Notes: a model not told the origin generated them from the letters alone. 64,000 bases of DNA from Pandoraea fibrosis (GCF_000807775.2 NZ_CP047385.1:186001-250000), one strand, 5' to 3'; counted from the stretch's first letter, positions 37,557 to 46,413 are shown. Numbers and translations are program-made.

Positions 37557-37688
37557 ACGGGCGTGCGACAGGCAGTAAGTGAGGACTGACCTCGCCAGCA
37601 ACGACCCTGCTCGCTGGCGCGAGCGCTGCCCTCGGGCGCGGTTCGCCAGTCTGCTATCCTGTCGCTCGACAGCCGTCCGATAGCCTCC

Positions 37689-37720
37689 CATGCCCGCCGT
37701 CGCGCGGGCATGTTCGTTTT
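37689..37720 (+). terminator. Terminator-like hairpin between htpX and rsmB
   Basis: A perfect 9-bp stem (catgcccgc with gcgggcatg, loop cgtcgc) followed by ttcgtttt. It ends only 10 bases before the rsmB start, so it may attenuate rsmB as well as end htpX transcripts. Confidence 0.65.
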
Positions 37721-37729
37721 AGAAAGCCC

Positions 37730-39043
37730 ATGCCGCAACCGAGTCTGCCCACCGAATCCCTGGCCTATGCGCTGCAACGCGCTGCGCAGGCCCTCGAATC
37801 CGTTCAGAAGGGCACCGCGTTGCCGCAAGCGCTGGCGCAAGCCGCCGCTCAGAGCGCGCCGGCGGCGCGCGCCGCCGCTCAGGATCTGGCCTATCGCGCT
37901 GTGCGCCGCCTTGGCAGCAGCCGCGCGTTGCTCGCCTTGCTGGTCAAGCCGGCGCTGCAAGCTCGCGTGCGCGACATCCTGCTGTGCGCCCTGGCGTTGT
38001 TGCAAGACGACCCCGCCGATGCTGCGTACACCGAATTTACCGTCGTCGATCAGGCCGTCGAGGCGATTGCCGCGCAGCGCCGCACCGTGGCGGCGAAAGG
38101 CCTGGCCAATGCCGTGCTGCGCCGCTATCTGCGCGAGCGCGACAGCCTGCTGGCCGAGATCGCGACGCAACCCGAAGCGCGTTGGAACTACCCCGTGTGG
38201 TGGATCGACACGGTGCGTCGCGCCTATCCGGATCAATGGGAGACGCTGCTGGCGGCAGGCGACAGCCGTGGCCCGATGACGCTGCGGGTCAACACGCGAC
38301 GCACGAGCGTCGCCGCCATGCAGGAACGTCTGACGCAGGAGGGCATGGCGTCCGAAGTCATCGGCCCGGTGGCGTTGCGTCTGGCGCAGGCGGTGCCGGT
38401 GGATCGTCTGCCGGGCTTTGCCGACGGATGGGTGTCGGTGCAGGATGCCGGTGCGCAACTGGCCGCGCCGCTCGTGCTGGGTGAGAATCCGCGTCCGGGC
38501 ATGCGTGTGCTGGACGCCTGTGCGGCGCCCGGCGGCAAGACCGGTCACTTGCTGGAAATGGCGGACGTGCAGGTCGTCGCGTTGGAGTCGGATCGCACGC
38601 GAGTGCCGCGCATCTACGAAAACCTCGAACGCCTGGGATTGAGCGCGGACGTGCGCATCGGCGACGCGGGTGCGCCGTCGAAGTGGTCTGGCGGCGGCTG
38701 GGACGGCGTGCCGTTCGAGCGCATTCTGGCAGACGTGCCGTGCTCGGCGGCGGGCATCGTGCGGCGTCATCCGGACATTCGCTGGCTGCGCCGCGAGGCC
38801 GATATCGCGGCGCTGGTGGCGGAGCAGCAGCGCATTCTGCTCGCCCTCTGGGACACCCTGGCCGTGGGCGGCGAATTGATCTATGCAACGTGCTCCGTCT
38901 TCCCGGCGGAGAATGAAGCGCAAGCGCAATGGTTTGAACGTCTTCGCACAGATGCGGTACGATTGGACGCTCCCGGGCAATTGCTAATGACCCCTGGCGG
39001 CGCCCATGACGGCTTCTACTACGCTCGCTTCCAGAAACGGTGA
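37730..39043 (+). CDS. rsmB: 16S rRNA (cytosine-967-C5)-methyltransferase
   Basis: 437 aa RNA m5C methyltransferase. An N-terminal NusB-like RNA-binding domain (about 10-150) is followed by the SAM-binding Rossmann domain with DACAAPGGKTGHLLEM. The two catalytic cysteines are in DVPCSAAGIVRRHPDI and ATCSVF. The ATG at 37730 is preceded by an AAAG-type weak site. Its stop overlaps the start of the DUF4390 gene (GTGA), showing translational coupling. Confidence 0.95.
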   Translation: MPQPSLPTESLAYALQRAAQALESVQKGTALPQALAQAAAQSAPAARAAAQDLAYRAVRRLGSSRALLALLVKPALQARVRDILLCALALLQDDPADAAYTEFTVVDQAVEAIAAQRRTVAAKGLANAVLRRYLRERDSLLAEIATQPEARWNYPVWWIDTVRRAYPDQWETLLAAGDSRGPMTLRVNTRRTSVAAMQERLTQEGMASEVIGPVALRLAQAVPVDRLPGFADGWVSVQDAGAQLAAPLVLGENPRPGMRVLDACAAPGGKTGHLLEMADVQVVALESDRTRVPRIYENLERLGLSADVRIGDAGAPSKWSGGGWDGVPFERILADVPCSAAGIVRRHPDIRWLRREADIAALVAEQQRILLALWDTLAVGGELIYATCSVFPAENEAQAQWFERLRTDAVRLDAPGQLLMTPGGAHDGFYYARFQKR

Positions 39044-39861
39044 CTTTCTCCCAACGGCTCCTGGCCAGTTTGCTGCCGCTGCTGCTGTGCGTTTTTGCGC
39101 TCGGCTTCGCCGCGCCTGCGCGTGCCGAAAACGAAATTCAGGTTCGCGAAGCGCGACTTGAGCCGTCCGAGGGCGGCTGGTCGCTCGACGCTCGCTTCGC
39201 TTTCGAACTCAACAGCAGTCTTGAAGACGCGGTCAATCGCGGCGTCTCTCTTTACTTCACGACCGACTTCGAACTGACGCGTTCGCGCTGGTACTGGTTC
39301 GACGAAAAAGTCGTGACGACGTCGCAAAGCGTGCGCCTCTGGTTCCAGCCGCTCACGCGTCAATATCGCGTCTCGAGCAACAACGGCAACAGCAATAGCG
39401 GCGGTCTGCAACTCGGCTTCACCTCGTTGCGCGACGCGCTTGCCCTCGTGCGCAATGTGAGTGGCTGGCGTGTCATTGACAAGGGCGTGACCAAGCCGGG
39501 CACTCAGTATCAGGCGTCGGTGCGCATGCGTCTCGACAATGCGCTCATGCCCAAGCCGTTCCAGATCGATGCCGTGAACAATCGCGACTGGAATCTCAGC
39601 TCGGACTGGGCGCGCTTCATGTTCTCGCCGGCCCCGCCCCCGGCCGCCGCCAGTGTGTCGACGTCGACGATCGCGCCGGGCGCGTCGTCGGGTGCCGCAG
39701 CGTCGGTGGCGGCACCGGCCAGCGCGTCTGCGAGCGTTGGCATGACAGGGTTGGTGGCCACGGCGGCCTTCGGCACGTCGAACCCCTTGGCCCGTCTGAC
39801 GGGGAATCTGCCGCTAGCCTTCAGCGCGGCGTCGCCGCCCGGAGCGACCCGTGTCAAATAA
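39040..39861 (+). CDS. DUF4390 periplasmic protein
   Basis: 273 aa with a signal peptide (cleavage near PARAEN). Residues about 30-195 match DUF4390, a conserved domain found almost always beside ntrY in betaproteobacteria; the Trp-rich SRWYWFDEKV and RNVSGWRVIDKG patches are family marks. The last 70 residues or so are low-complexity Ala/Ser. The GTG start at 39040 overlaps the rsmB stop, and the 3' end overlaps ntrY by 11 bases. Function unknown; context suggests a role in sensing by NtrY. Confidence 0.88.
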   Translation: MTFSQRLLASLLPLLLCVFALGFAAPARAENEIQVREARLEPSEGGWSLDARFAFELNSSLEDAVNRGVSLYFTTDFELTRSRWYWFDEKVVTTSQSVRLWFQPLTRQYRVSSNNGNSNSGGLQLGFTSLRDALALVRNVSGWRVIDKGVTKPGTQYQASVRMRLDNALMPKPFQIDAVNNRDWNLSSDWARFMFSPAPPPAAASVSTSTIAPGASSGAAASVAAPASASASVGMTGLVATAAFGTSNPLARLTGNLPLAFSAASPPGATRVK

Positions 39862-42199
39862 CGGCGGCGGCCTGCTCAAGCACATCGTCATTCGCACGTT
39901 GATCGTGACGATGGCGCTGGTCGCCATCGGGCTGTTCTGTCTGCTCGCGCTCGCGTCGGCCAATACCGAATTCTTCGATCGCTACTACTCGCTGCTCTAC
40001 ACCGCGAACATTGCGGTGGCGATCATCTTCATCTTCATCGTCGGCGCGCTGGTCTGGATCATTCTGGTGCGTCTGCGCCAACGACGCTTCGGTACGCGCT
40101 TGCTGGCCAAGCTCGCGATCTTCTTCGCGCTGGTCGGTGTGCTGCCGGGCGGCATCATCTATCTGGTGTCGTTGCAGTTCGTCTCGCGTAGTATCGAATC
40201 GTGGTTCGACGTGCGCGTGGAAACGGCGCTCGATTCGGGCCTCGAACTCGGTCGCGCCATTCTGAATAACGGCTTGTCGGATCTGAGCGCGAAGGCACAG
40301 CTCGTGGCCGACAATCTGACGGCGAGCGGCGACAAGGGCGGCACCCTGACGCTGCTGCGCATGCGCGACCAGTTCGGCTTGCAGGACGCCACGATCGTCG
40401 ACGGCAACGGGCGCGTGCTGGCGTCGGCGTCGGGCAACTTCAACGCGCTCGTGCCCGATCTGCCTACGGCGCTCATGTTGCGTCAGGCGCGCACGCAATC
40501 GCGCGGCTACACGGCCATCGAGGGCGGCAGCGAGGGTTACGACAAGCATCAGAGCGACCAGCTTCGATGGCGGGTGGTGATCCGTATCCCGTCGAGTTAC
40601 TCGTCGTCATTGCAGGACGAAGAGCGTTTCCTGCAGGTCATGCAACTGGTGCCGGCGAACCTTGCGCAGAACGCCGAGGCGGTGCAGAACGCCTATCGCG
40701 AATATCAGGAAAAGGCGCTGGGCCGCACCGGCTTGCGCAAGATGTATATCGGCACGCTGACGCTCTCGCTGTTCCTCGCGACGTTCGTAGCGATGATGCT
40801 CGCGCTGGCGCTCGGCAATCAGCTGGCGCGGCCGCTTTTCCTGCTCGCACGCGGCACGCAGGAAGTTGCGGCAGGCGATTTGTCGCCGAAGGGGGAAGTG
40901 CGCACCAACGACGAACTTGGCTTCCTCACGCAAGCCTTCAACGCGATGACGCGCCAATTGTCGGATGCGCGCGCGACGGTCGAGCGCAACCGTCTCGCGC
41001 TTGAAAGCTCGAAGGCTCACCTGGAGAGTATTCTGTCGAATCTGACGGCCGGGGTGTTCGTCTTCGACCGCGACTTCCGCCTGACGACGGCCAACGCCGG
41101 TGCAGAACGCATCTTCAAGCAGAGTTTTCAGGGCGAATTGAACCGTTCGCCGGCGCATATTCCGGCGCTGGTGGAGTTCGGCGAGACGTTGCGCCGTGCC
41201 TTTGCCGATCGCGATGCGAACGCCGATCTCGGGCCGGGCGGGCACTGGCAGCAGCAGATCGGCCTGACGCTGCCGGGCGAGACCGATGCCGTCACGCTGC
41301 TCGTGCGCGGCTCACATCTGCCTGAACCGATGCTCGCGGTGGCCGGCGTGCCGACCCGGGCGGGAGGAGGGTATGTGGTCGTGTTCGACGATATCAGCGA
41401 CGTGATTTCCGCGCAGCGCTCGGTCGCGTGGGCCGAGGTGGCGCGGCGTCTGGCGCATGAAATCAAGAACCCGCTTACGCCGATTCAATTGTCGGCCGAG
41501 CGATTGCAGATGAAATTGTCGGACAAGCTGCCGCCGGCCGATGCCGAAGTGCTGCGCCGGGGCGCGACAACTATCGTCAACCAGGTGGCGGCGATGAAGC
41601 GCATGGTCGACGATTTCCGCGATTACGCGCGCTTGCCGCCGGCGATCATGCACCCCTTGCAGCTCAATGAGTTGATCGGTGAGGTGTTGACGTTATACGG
41701 TGTGGATGAAGGGCGCGGCGCGATTCGTCCGTATCTCGATGCAGAACTGCCGGAGATACGGGGCGACTCGACGCAATTGCGTCAGGTTATTCATAATCTG
41801 CTGCAGAATGCTCAAGATGCCGTGGGCGGAACCGAAAACCCTCTTATCACGGTGGAAACGAAGACAGTAGAATACGCAGGATCGGATGGGCATCCCGGTG
41901 AACCGAAGCGCACGGCGGTGCGTCTGACGATTTCGGACAATGGGCCAGGTTTCCCGGCCCGCATTCTGACCCGCGCATTCGAGCCTTACGTGACGACCAA
42001 GTCGAAGGGCACCGGACTGGGGCTTGCGATGGTCAAGAAGATTATCGACGAGCATCAGGCACGCATCGACATTCGCAACCGGTCATTGCCCGAGGGCGAA
42101 GGGAGTGCAGGTGCACAGATTTCGATCTTGTTTACTCAATTGGCTGACGACCAGGACCTGCCGCGCACCAAGCCGGCAGAACACACGAAGGTAGCGTAA
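39851..42199 (+). CDS. ntrY: Sensor histidine kinase NtrY
   Basis: 782 aa membrane kinase. Hydrophobic segments near residues 11-36, 48-75 and 85-108 anchor it, with a periplasmic loop and a further helix before a HAMP domain (about 310-370). A PAS domain follows (about 385-500), then HisKA with H536 (AHEIKNP) and HATPase_c with SDNGPGF and GTGLGLAMVKKI. The start is a GTG overlapping the DUF4390 gene. NtrY homologues respond to nitrogen or redox state. It is immediately followed by its response regulator. Confidence 0.94.
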   Translation: MSNNGGGLLKHIVIRTLIVTMALVAIGLFCLLALASANTEFFDRYYSLLYTANIAVAIIFIFIVGALVWIILVRLRQRRFGTRLLAKLAIFFALVGVLPGGIIYLVSLQFVSRSIESWFDVRVETALDSGLELGRAILNNGLSDLSAKAQLVADNLTASGDKGGTLTLLRMRDQFGLQDATIVDGNGRVLASASGNFNALVPDLPTALMLRQARTQSRGYTAIEGGSEGYDKHQSDQLRWRVVIRIPSSYSSSLQDEERFLQVMQLVPANLAQNAEAVQNAYREYQEKALGRTGLRKMYIGTLTLSLFLATFVAMMLALALGNQLARPLFLLARGTQEVAAGDLSPKGEVRTNDELGFLTQAFNAMTRQLSDARATVERNRLALESSKAHLESILSNLTAGVFVFDRDFRLTTANAGAERIFKQSFQGELNRSPAHIPALVEFGETLRRAFADRDANADLGPGGHWQQQIGLTLPGETDAVTLLVRGSHLPEPMLAVAGVPTRAGGGYVVVFDDISDVISAQRSVAWAEVARRLAHEIKNPLTPIQLSAERLQMKLSDKLPPADAEVLRRGATTIVNQVAAMKRMVDDFRDYARLPPAIMHPLQLNELIGEVLTLYGVDEGRGAIRPYLDAELPEIRGDSTQLRQVIHNLLQNAQDAVGGTENPLITVETKTVEYAGSDGHPGEPKRTAVRLTISDNGPGFPARILTRAFEPYVTTKSKGTGLGLAMVKKIIDEHQARIDIRNRSLPEGEGSAGAQISILFTQLADDQDLPRTKPAEHTKVA

Positions 42200-42940
42200 A
42201 TGGCAACCATTTTGGTGGTGGACGACGAAATGGGGATCCGGGAGCTGCTCTCGGAGATTCTGAGCGACGAAGGGCATGTCGTGGAGGTGGCGGAGAACGC
42301 GCAGGAAGCGCGTGCGTTCCGCGCCACGCACACGCCTGACCTCGTGCTGCTCGATATCTGGATGCCCGATACCGACGGCGTGACCTTGCTCAAGGAGTGG
42401 GCAGCACAACAGTTGCTGACCATGCCTGTGATCATGATGTCGGGCCACGCGACGATCGACACCGCCGTCGAGGCGACGAAGATCGGGGCGCTCAATTTCC
42501 TCGAAAAGCCTATTGCCCTGCAGAAACTGTTGCAGGCGGTGGAGCAGGGCCTCGCACGCGGCAAACGCGATCCCTCGGGTGGCGCGGCGAGCGCGTTCGA
42601 TGCCGACGACGACGCGCTCGACACGGGCGTCTTCGGCGAGAGCGAGGCTCGTCATGCGGGCACGGGCCTGAACGGCGCAGCCACGCATCACGCGCCGCTT
42701 GGCGCACACGACGCCGAGGGTGTCGCGGGCGTGTCCGGCACGGGCATGTCTGCGGATATCTCGTTCGACGTACCGCTGCGCGAGGCACGCGACGCTTTCG
42801 AGCGTGCGTACTTTGCTTATCATCTGGCCAAGGAGCACGGCAGCATGACGCGCGTGGCCGAGAAAACCGGACTGGAGCGCACGCACTTGTACCGTAAGCT
42901 CAAGCAACTGGGCGTGGAACTCTCCAAGAGCAAGACTTGA
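42200..42940 (+). CDS. ntrX: NtrX-like response regulator lacking the AAA+ domain
   Basis: 246 aa. The receiver domain (1-120) has the acidic pocket DDE at 8-10 and phospho-acceptor D52 (LLDIWMPD). A Gly/Ala/His-rich linker follows, then a Fis-type helix-turn-helix (about 205-244; EKTGLERTHLYRKLKQLG). Full-length NtrX has a sigma-54-interacting AAA+ domain in the middle; it is absent here, so this protein probably does not activate sigma-54 promoters. No base separates it from ntrY. In several betaproteobacteria this short form is normal. Confidence 0.9.
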   Translation: MATILVVDDEMGIRELLSEILSDEGHVVEVAENAQEARAFRATHTPDLVLLDIWMPDTDGVTLLKEWAAQQLLTMPVIMMSGHATIDTAVEATKIGALNFLEKPIALQKLLQAVEQGLARGKRDPSGGAASAFDADDDALDTGVFGESEARHAGTGLNGAATHHAPLGAHDAEGVAGVSGTGMSADISFDVPLREARDAFERAYFAYHLAKEHGSMTRVAEKTGLERTHLYRKLKQLGVELSKSKT

Positions 42941-43005
42941 TGGCGGTGCGGCGCGCGTCGGTGCGCTGCCATGCCGCTTTCCTGCAGATTTTTTCGCCAT
43001 GGGGC

Positions 43006-43034
43006 TTGCATAAAGCGTCTGCAGTCTCTATAAT
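43006..43034 (+). promoter_or_regulatory. tRNA-Phe promoter
   Basis: TTGCAT at 43006-43011 and a perfect TATAAT at 43029-43034, separated by exactly 17 bases and ending 12 bases before the tRNA. The -35 keeps only TTG of the consensus. Confidence 0.65.
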
Positions 43035-43046
43035 CGCTTTTCTCTT

Positions 43047-43122
43047 GGCCCGGTAGCTCAGTTGGTAGAGCAGCGGATTGAAAATCCGCGTGTCGTTGGT
43101 TCGATTCCGACCCAGGCCACCA
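43047..43122 (+). tRNA. tRNA-Phe (GAA)
   Basis: 76 bases with encoded CCA. All arms fold: D-arm GCTC/GAGC, anticodon stem GCGGA/TCCGC with loop TTGAAAA (anticodon GAA), T-arm GTTGG/CCGAC. The acceptor stem GGCCCGG/CCAGGCC has one mismatch, C5 against A68. A promoter lies upstream and a terminator downstream, so it is a single-gene unit. Confidence 0.96.
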
Positions 43123-43128
43123 AATTCG

Positions 43129-43158
43129 AAGGGCTTGCGCACATCGCAAGCCCTTTTT
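43129..43158 (+). terminator. Terminator of tRNA-Phe
   Basis: A perfect 11-bp stem (aagggcttgcg with cgcaagccctt, loop cacat) running into five T. Confidence 0.92.
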
Positions 43159-43340
43159 GCGTTTGAACGAAAACGCTGCCCGATGATGGGTATAACGTCC
43201 CGGCGATAGCGACGCGGGCCGCCGCGGTTCAAAATCGCGTGACATATCCCGCACGTGGGTCGCCAAAGAGGTGGCCGCAAGCGCGTGCCCCGGCCCTCGT
43301 CGTCGCGATGCTCTGACGGCAAAGGCGATACTGCTAGCGC

Positions 43341-44078
43341 ATGATCATGACGACAAGCACCGATTCCGCTCTGGTTCTGTTCTCCGGTGGACAGGATTCG
43401 ACCACCTGCCTCGCGTGGGCACTGTCGCGCTATGCGCGCGTCGAAACGCTGGGTTTCGATTACGGCCAGCGTCACAGCGTGGAGCTGGAATGCCGCACCG
43501 ACGTGTTGGCCAAGCTGCGCGAGCGTTTCCCGCAGTGGGCACCGCGCCTGGGCGACGACCACATGATCGACCTGTCGATCCTGGGTCAGATCAGCGAGAC
43601 GTCGCTCACACGCGAGACCACGATTGCGATGGCGGCGAACAACCTGCCGAACACCTTCGTGCCGGGCCGGAATCTGCTGTTTCTGACGATTGGTGCGACC
43701 ATTGCGTATCGGCGCGGTTTGCGCGTGCTGGTCGGCGGGATGTGCGAGACCGATTTTTCGGGCTATCCCGACTGCCGCGACGACACCATGAAGGCGCTTC
43801 AGGTCGCGCTCAATCTGGGCATGGATCAGCGCTTTATCGTCGAGACGCCGCTCATGTGGATCGACAAGGCCGACACGTGGCAGATGGCGCAGGATCTGGG
43901 CGGCGAGTTGCTCGTCGAGACCGTGCGCGAAGACACGCACACGTGCTACCTGGGCGAGCGCAGTGTGCTGCATCCGTGGGGCTACGGTTGCGGCGAATGT
44001 CCGGCGTGCCAGTTGCGCCAGCGCGGCTACGAGCAGTGGCGCGCGCGCAGTAACGATCAGGATCGCGGCGCGGCCTGA
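43341..44078 (+). CDS. queC: 7-cyano-7-deazaguanine synthase
   Basis: 245 aa. Makes preQ0 from 7-carboxy-7-deazaguanine with ATP and ammonia in the queuosine pathway. The PP-loop SGGQDSTT binds ATP near residues 15-22, and a Cys4 zinc site is seen at the C-terminus (CYLGERS...GCGECPAC). Starts at 43341 or the adjacent ATG at 43347 are both possible. It heads queC-queE-queD on one strand. The 218-base upstream region after the tRNA terminator holds no preQ1 riboswitch that I can recognise. Confidence 0.96.
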   Translation: MIMTTSTDSALVLFSGGQDSTTCLAWALSRYARVETLGFDYGQRHSVELECRTDVLAKLRERFPQWAPRLGDDHMIDLSILGQISETSLTRETTIAMAANNLPNTFVPGRNLLFLTIGATIAYRRGLRVLVGGMCETDFSGYPDCRDDTMKALQVALNLGMDQRFIVETPLMWIDKADTWQMAQDLGGELLVETVREDTHTCYLGERSVLHPWGYGCGECPACQLRQRGYEQWRARSNDQDRGAA

Positions 44079-44100
44079 TCCTTCGACTATCGAGAGAATC

Positions 44101-44736
44101 ATGACGTACGCAGTCAAGGAAATCTTCTACACATTGCAGGGCGAGGGCGCGAACGCCGGCCGCCCGGCGGTGTTCTGCCGGTTTGCGGGGTGCAACCTGT
44201 GGACCGGCCGCGAAGAGGACCGTGCTGAGGCCGTCTGCCAGTTCTGCGACACCGACTTTGTCGGCACCGACGGCGAAAATGGCGGCAAGTACCGCACGCC
44301 GGCCGATCTCGTCGCGCAGATCGTGGCGTTATGGCCGGAGGGCGACCGTGCCCACCGGTTCGTGGTGTGCACCGGCGGTGAGCCGTTGCTTCAGCTCGAC
44401 TCGCCGCTCATCGACGCGTTGCACGCTGAGGGTTTTCGCATTGCCGTCGAGACCAACGGCACGCAAGTCGTCCCCGAGGGCATCGACTGGGTGTGCGTGA
44501 GCCCGAAGGCCGATGCGGAGATGGTCGTCACGCGTGGCGACGAGTTGAAGGTGGTGGTGCCGCAGGATCGTCAGCGTCTGGCCGATTACGAAGCGCTCGA
44601 TTTCCAGCACTTCTATCTGCAACCGATGGATGGCCCGTTACGCGACACCAACACGAAGCTGGCGATCGACTATTGCAAATCGCATCCGCGCTGGTCGCTG
44701 TCGATGCAGACGCACAAATACCTGAATATTCCCTGA
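44101..44736 (+). CDS. queE: 7-carboxy-7-deazaguanine synthase
   Basis: 211 aa radical-SAM enzyme that converts 6-carboxytetrahydropterin to 7-carboxy-7-deazaguanine. It has the divergent cluster motif of this family: a first Cys in FAGCNLW, then 14 residues, then CQFC. TGGEPLLQ and the YLQPMDGP segment are family marks. The ATG at 44101 follows GAGAG; the QGEGANAGRPAVF start is typical. It lies 22 bases after queC. Confidence 0.95.
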   Translation: MTYAVKEIFYTLQGEGANAGRPAVFCRFAGCNLWTGREEDRAEAVCQFCDTDFVGTDGENGGKYRTPADLVAQIVALWPEGDRAHRFVVCTGGEPLLQLDSPLIDALHAEGFRIAVETNGTQVVPEGIDWVCVSPKADAEMVVTRGDELKVVVPQDRQRLADYEALDFQHFYLQPMDGPLRDTNTKLAIDYCKSHPRWSLSMQTHKYLNIP

Positions 44737-44745
44737 GCCGTTGCC

Positions 44746-45189
44746 GTGATTACGATTACCCGGAAACTCGAATTCGATGCGGGCCACCGCATTCCCGATC
44801 ACCGAAGCCAGTGCCGCAACCTGCACGGGCATCGCTACGTGCTCGAGATCACGCTCGCAGGCGAAGTGAGCCGCGAGAGCGGTGCGTCCGACAACGGCAT
44901 GGTGATGGATTTTGCCGACGTGAAGGCGCTCGCCAACGAACACCTCGTGTCGGTATGGGATCACGCGTTCCTCGTCTATGAAGGCGACACGGCCGTGCGT
45001 AACTTCCTCGAGACGATGCCCGATCACAAGACCGTGGTCTTCGATCGCGTGCCGACCGTAGAGAATCTGGCCGCTGCGGCCTTCGACAAGCTGAGCAGCG
45101 TCTTCGACACGCATTACGGTCACGACTTGCGTCTGGTGCGTTTGCGTCTGTACGAGACCCCGAATTGCTGGTCGGAAGTCACGGCGTAA
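44746..45189 (+). CDS. queD: 6-carboxy-5,6,7,8-tetrahydropterin synthase
   Basis: 147 aa enzyme of the PTPS/QueD family that makes carboxytetrahydropterin from dihydroneopterin triphosphate. Zinc ligands are H14 (DAGHR) and H27 and H29 (LHGHR), and the catalytic Cys is C23 (SQCRN). The start is GTG at 44746, 9 bases after the queE stop. A terminator lies about 170 bases downstream. Confidence 0.95.
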   Translation: MITITRKLEFDAGHRIPDHRSQCRNLHGHRYVLEITLAGEVSRESGASDNGMVMDFADVKALANEHLVSVWDHAFLVYEGDTAVRNFLETMPDHKTVVFDRVPTVENLAAAAFDKLSSVFDTHYGHDLRLVRLRLYETPNCWSEVTA

Positions 45190-45355
45190 GGTGTGGCTGG
45201 CGTTGTGACATTCGTCAGAACGCCATTCGTTCGTGGCGCCTGTGCAATTGTGCCGATGCCACCGGAATTGACCGGGATGACACCTACGGTGCAACGAATT
45301 CGAAACTCCACCCGCGAAGTCGATGGCTGCCGGTGATGACATGACCGAAAGTCCG

Positions 45356-45388
45356 AACCCGCCAGATCACGAGTCTGGCGGGTTTTTT
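45356..45388 (+). terminator. Strong terminator between queD and the PPxY gene
   Basis: A perfect 11-bp stem (aacccgccaga with tctggcgggtt, 7-base loop) runs into six T. It ends only 16 bases before the next start codon, so it could also act as an attenuator for that gene. Confidence 0.9.
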
Positions 45389-45404
45389 CATTACAGGACA
45401 AGTC

Positions 45405-45893
45405 ATGACAAGAATTTCAGCAGGCAGCCACGTCGTTGCCTTCGATAGTCAGACAGCGGTGCGGTTCATCTCCATGCGACGCGTGGACTCACAGGGAAAT
45501 CTCGCGTCGCTGGACGGTGTGGCCAATCGGCCGGTCGCGATCGTGTCCGCTCGGCCACGGCCCAGTGCACCTCCGCTCGCCCATGACGATTTCCGGGCCG
45601 ATTTTGCCGGCGCACGGTCGCCTGAGCGCGCGTTGTCGCCCCATCCGTCGCGAGGCACGCAGCGCTGGACGTTCGACATGCCGGCACAGACCGACGGTCC
45701 AGCGGATGCCCCGCCGCCCTACTCGGTCACGTCGCCAGCCCATCCATGGGGCTCGCCGCCGCCGTATTCGGTCGTCGACAACACGCCCCATCGCACCTTC
45801 CCGGGCGGCTCCGGGCCGGCCTCGCCGCCCGCGTACAGCCCGCCGAGTCTTGCGTGGATGTCGGGGCAAGGCTATCCGGATACGACAGTCTGA
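45405..45893 (+). CDS. Small proline-rich protein with three PPxY motifs, function unknown
   Basis: 162 aa, not a family I recognise. The C-terminal half is rich in Pro, Ser and Ala and holds three PPxY motifs: PPPY at 103-106, PPPY at 118-121 and PPAY at 141-144. In eukaryotes PPxY binds WW domains; in bacteria the meaning is unknown. There is no signal peptide or membrane segment. The ATG at 45405 has AGGA 6 bases upstream, and most codons end in G or C, so it looks truly coding. It is 97 bases before the DsrE-like gene. It might be a secreted or surface-associated protein, but no secretion signal is visible. Confidence 0.7.
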   Translation: MTRISAGSHVVAFDSQTAVRFISMRRVDSQGNLASLDGVANRPVAIVSARPRPSAPPLAHDDFRADFAGARSPERALSPHPSRGTQRWTFDMPAQTDGPADAPPPYSVTSPAHPWGSPPPYSVVDNTPHRTFPGGSGPASPPAYSPPSLAWMSGQGYPDTTV

Positions 45894-45990
45894 GGGCGGG
45901 CCGCGCAGTGTGCTTCGACGATCACCTGCTGGGTGTCAACGCGCTATGATGCGGCTGGCACACAACATCATCCAACAGGGGACTCCACCT

Positions 45991-46413
45991 ATGAAGACGC
46001 TGCTGCGCGGCTTGCTGGCCGCAATCCTGCTCACGGCTTTTGCTCTGCCTGCCACGTCGGCGTTCGCGCGCGACAAGGTCGTGTATCACATCAACGATGC
46101 CGAACATCAAGCGCTCGCCGGTCTGCGCAGCATGCGCAATCAGCTCGACACGGCGCCGGACACCGACATCGTGGTCGTCGCGTATTCGCAAGGGGTCGAT
46201 TTCCTGATGGAGAGCTATAAGGATGCTGCGACCGTCGGGCCGCTGGTTTCGGCGTTGCATGCTCGCGGCGTGAAGTTCGAAGTGTGCGAGATCACGCTCA
46301 AGCAGCGCAATCTGAAGAAGGACCAGTTTGTCCTCGACGCCGATTTCACGCCCTCCGGCGTGGTCGAGCTTACGCGCCTGCAGCAAAAGGGCTACGCGTA
46401 CATCAAGCCGTAA
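45991..46413 (+). CDS. Periplasmic DsrE/DsrF-like protein
   Basis: 140 aa with a signal peptide (MKTLLRGLLAAILLTAFALP, cleavage after FAR or SAFA) and a DsrE-fold domain. VVYHINDAEHQALAGLRSMR and VVAYSQGVDFLM are family features, and one Cys (EVCEITL) sits where sulfur-relay members have the active cysteine. The ATG at 45991 has aggggа-type purines (AGGGGA) 8 bases upstream. Reading frames that extend further upstream overlap the PPxY gene and are spurious. A terminator follows. Function in periplasmic sulfur chemistry is possible but unproven. Confidence 0.82.
   Translation: MKTLLRGLLAAILLTAFALPATSAFARDKVVYHINDAEHQALAGLRSMRNQLDTAPDTDIVVVAYSQGVDFLMESYKDAATVGPLVSALHARGVKFEVCEITLKQRNLKKDQFVLDADFTPSGVVELTRLQQKGYAYIKP

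Noticed and set aside
39800..39860. Sigma-54 promoter before ntrY
   Set aside because: No TGGCAC-N5-TTGCA-like element; ntrY overlaps the DUF4390 gene and is most likely read from the upstream promoter.
43159..43340. Possible preQ1 riboswitch before queC
   Set aside because: No preQ1-type aptamer pattern (A-rich tail pairing into a small hairpin loop) could be found.
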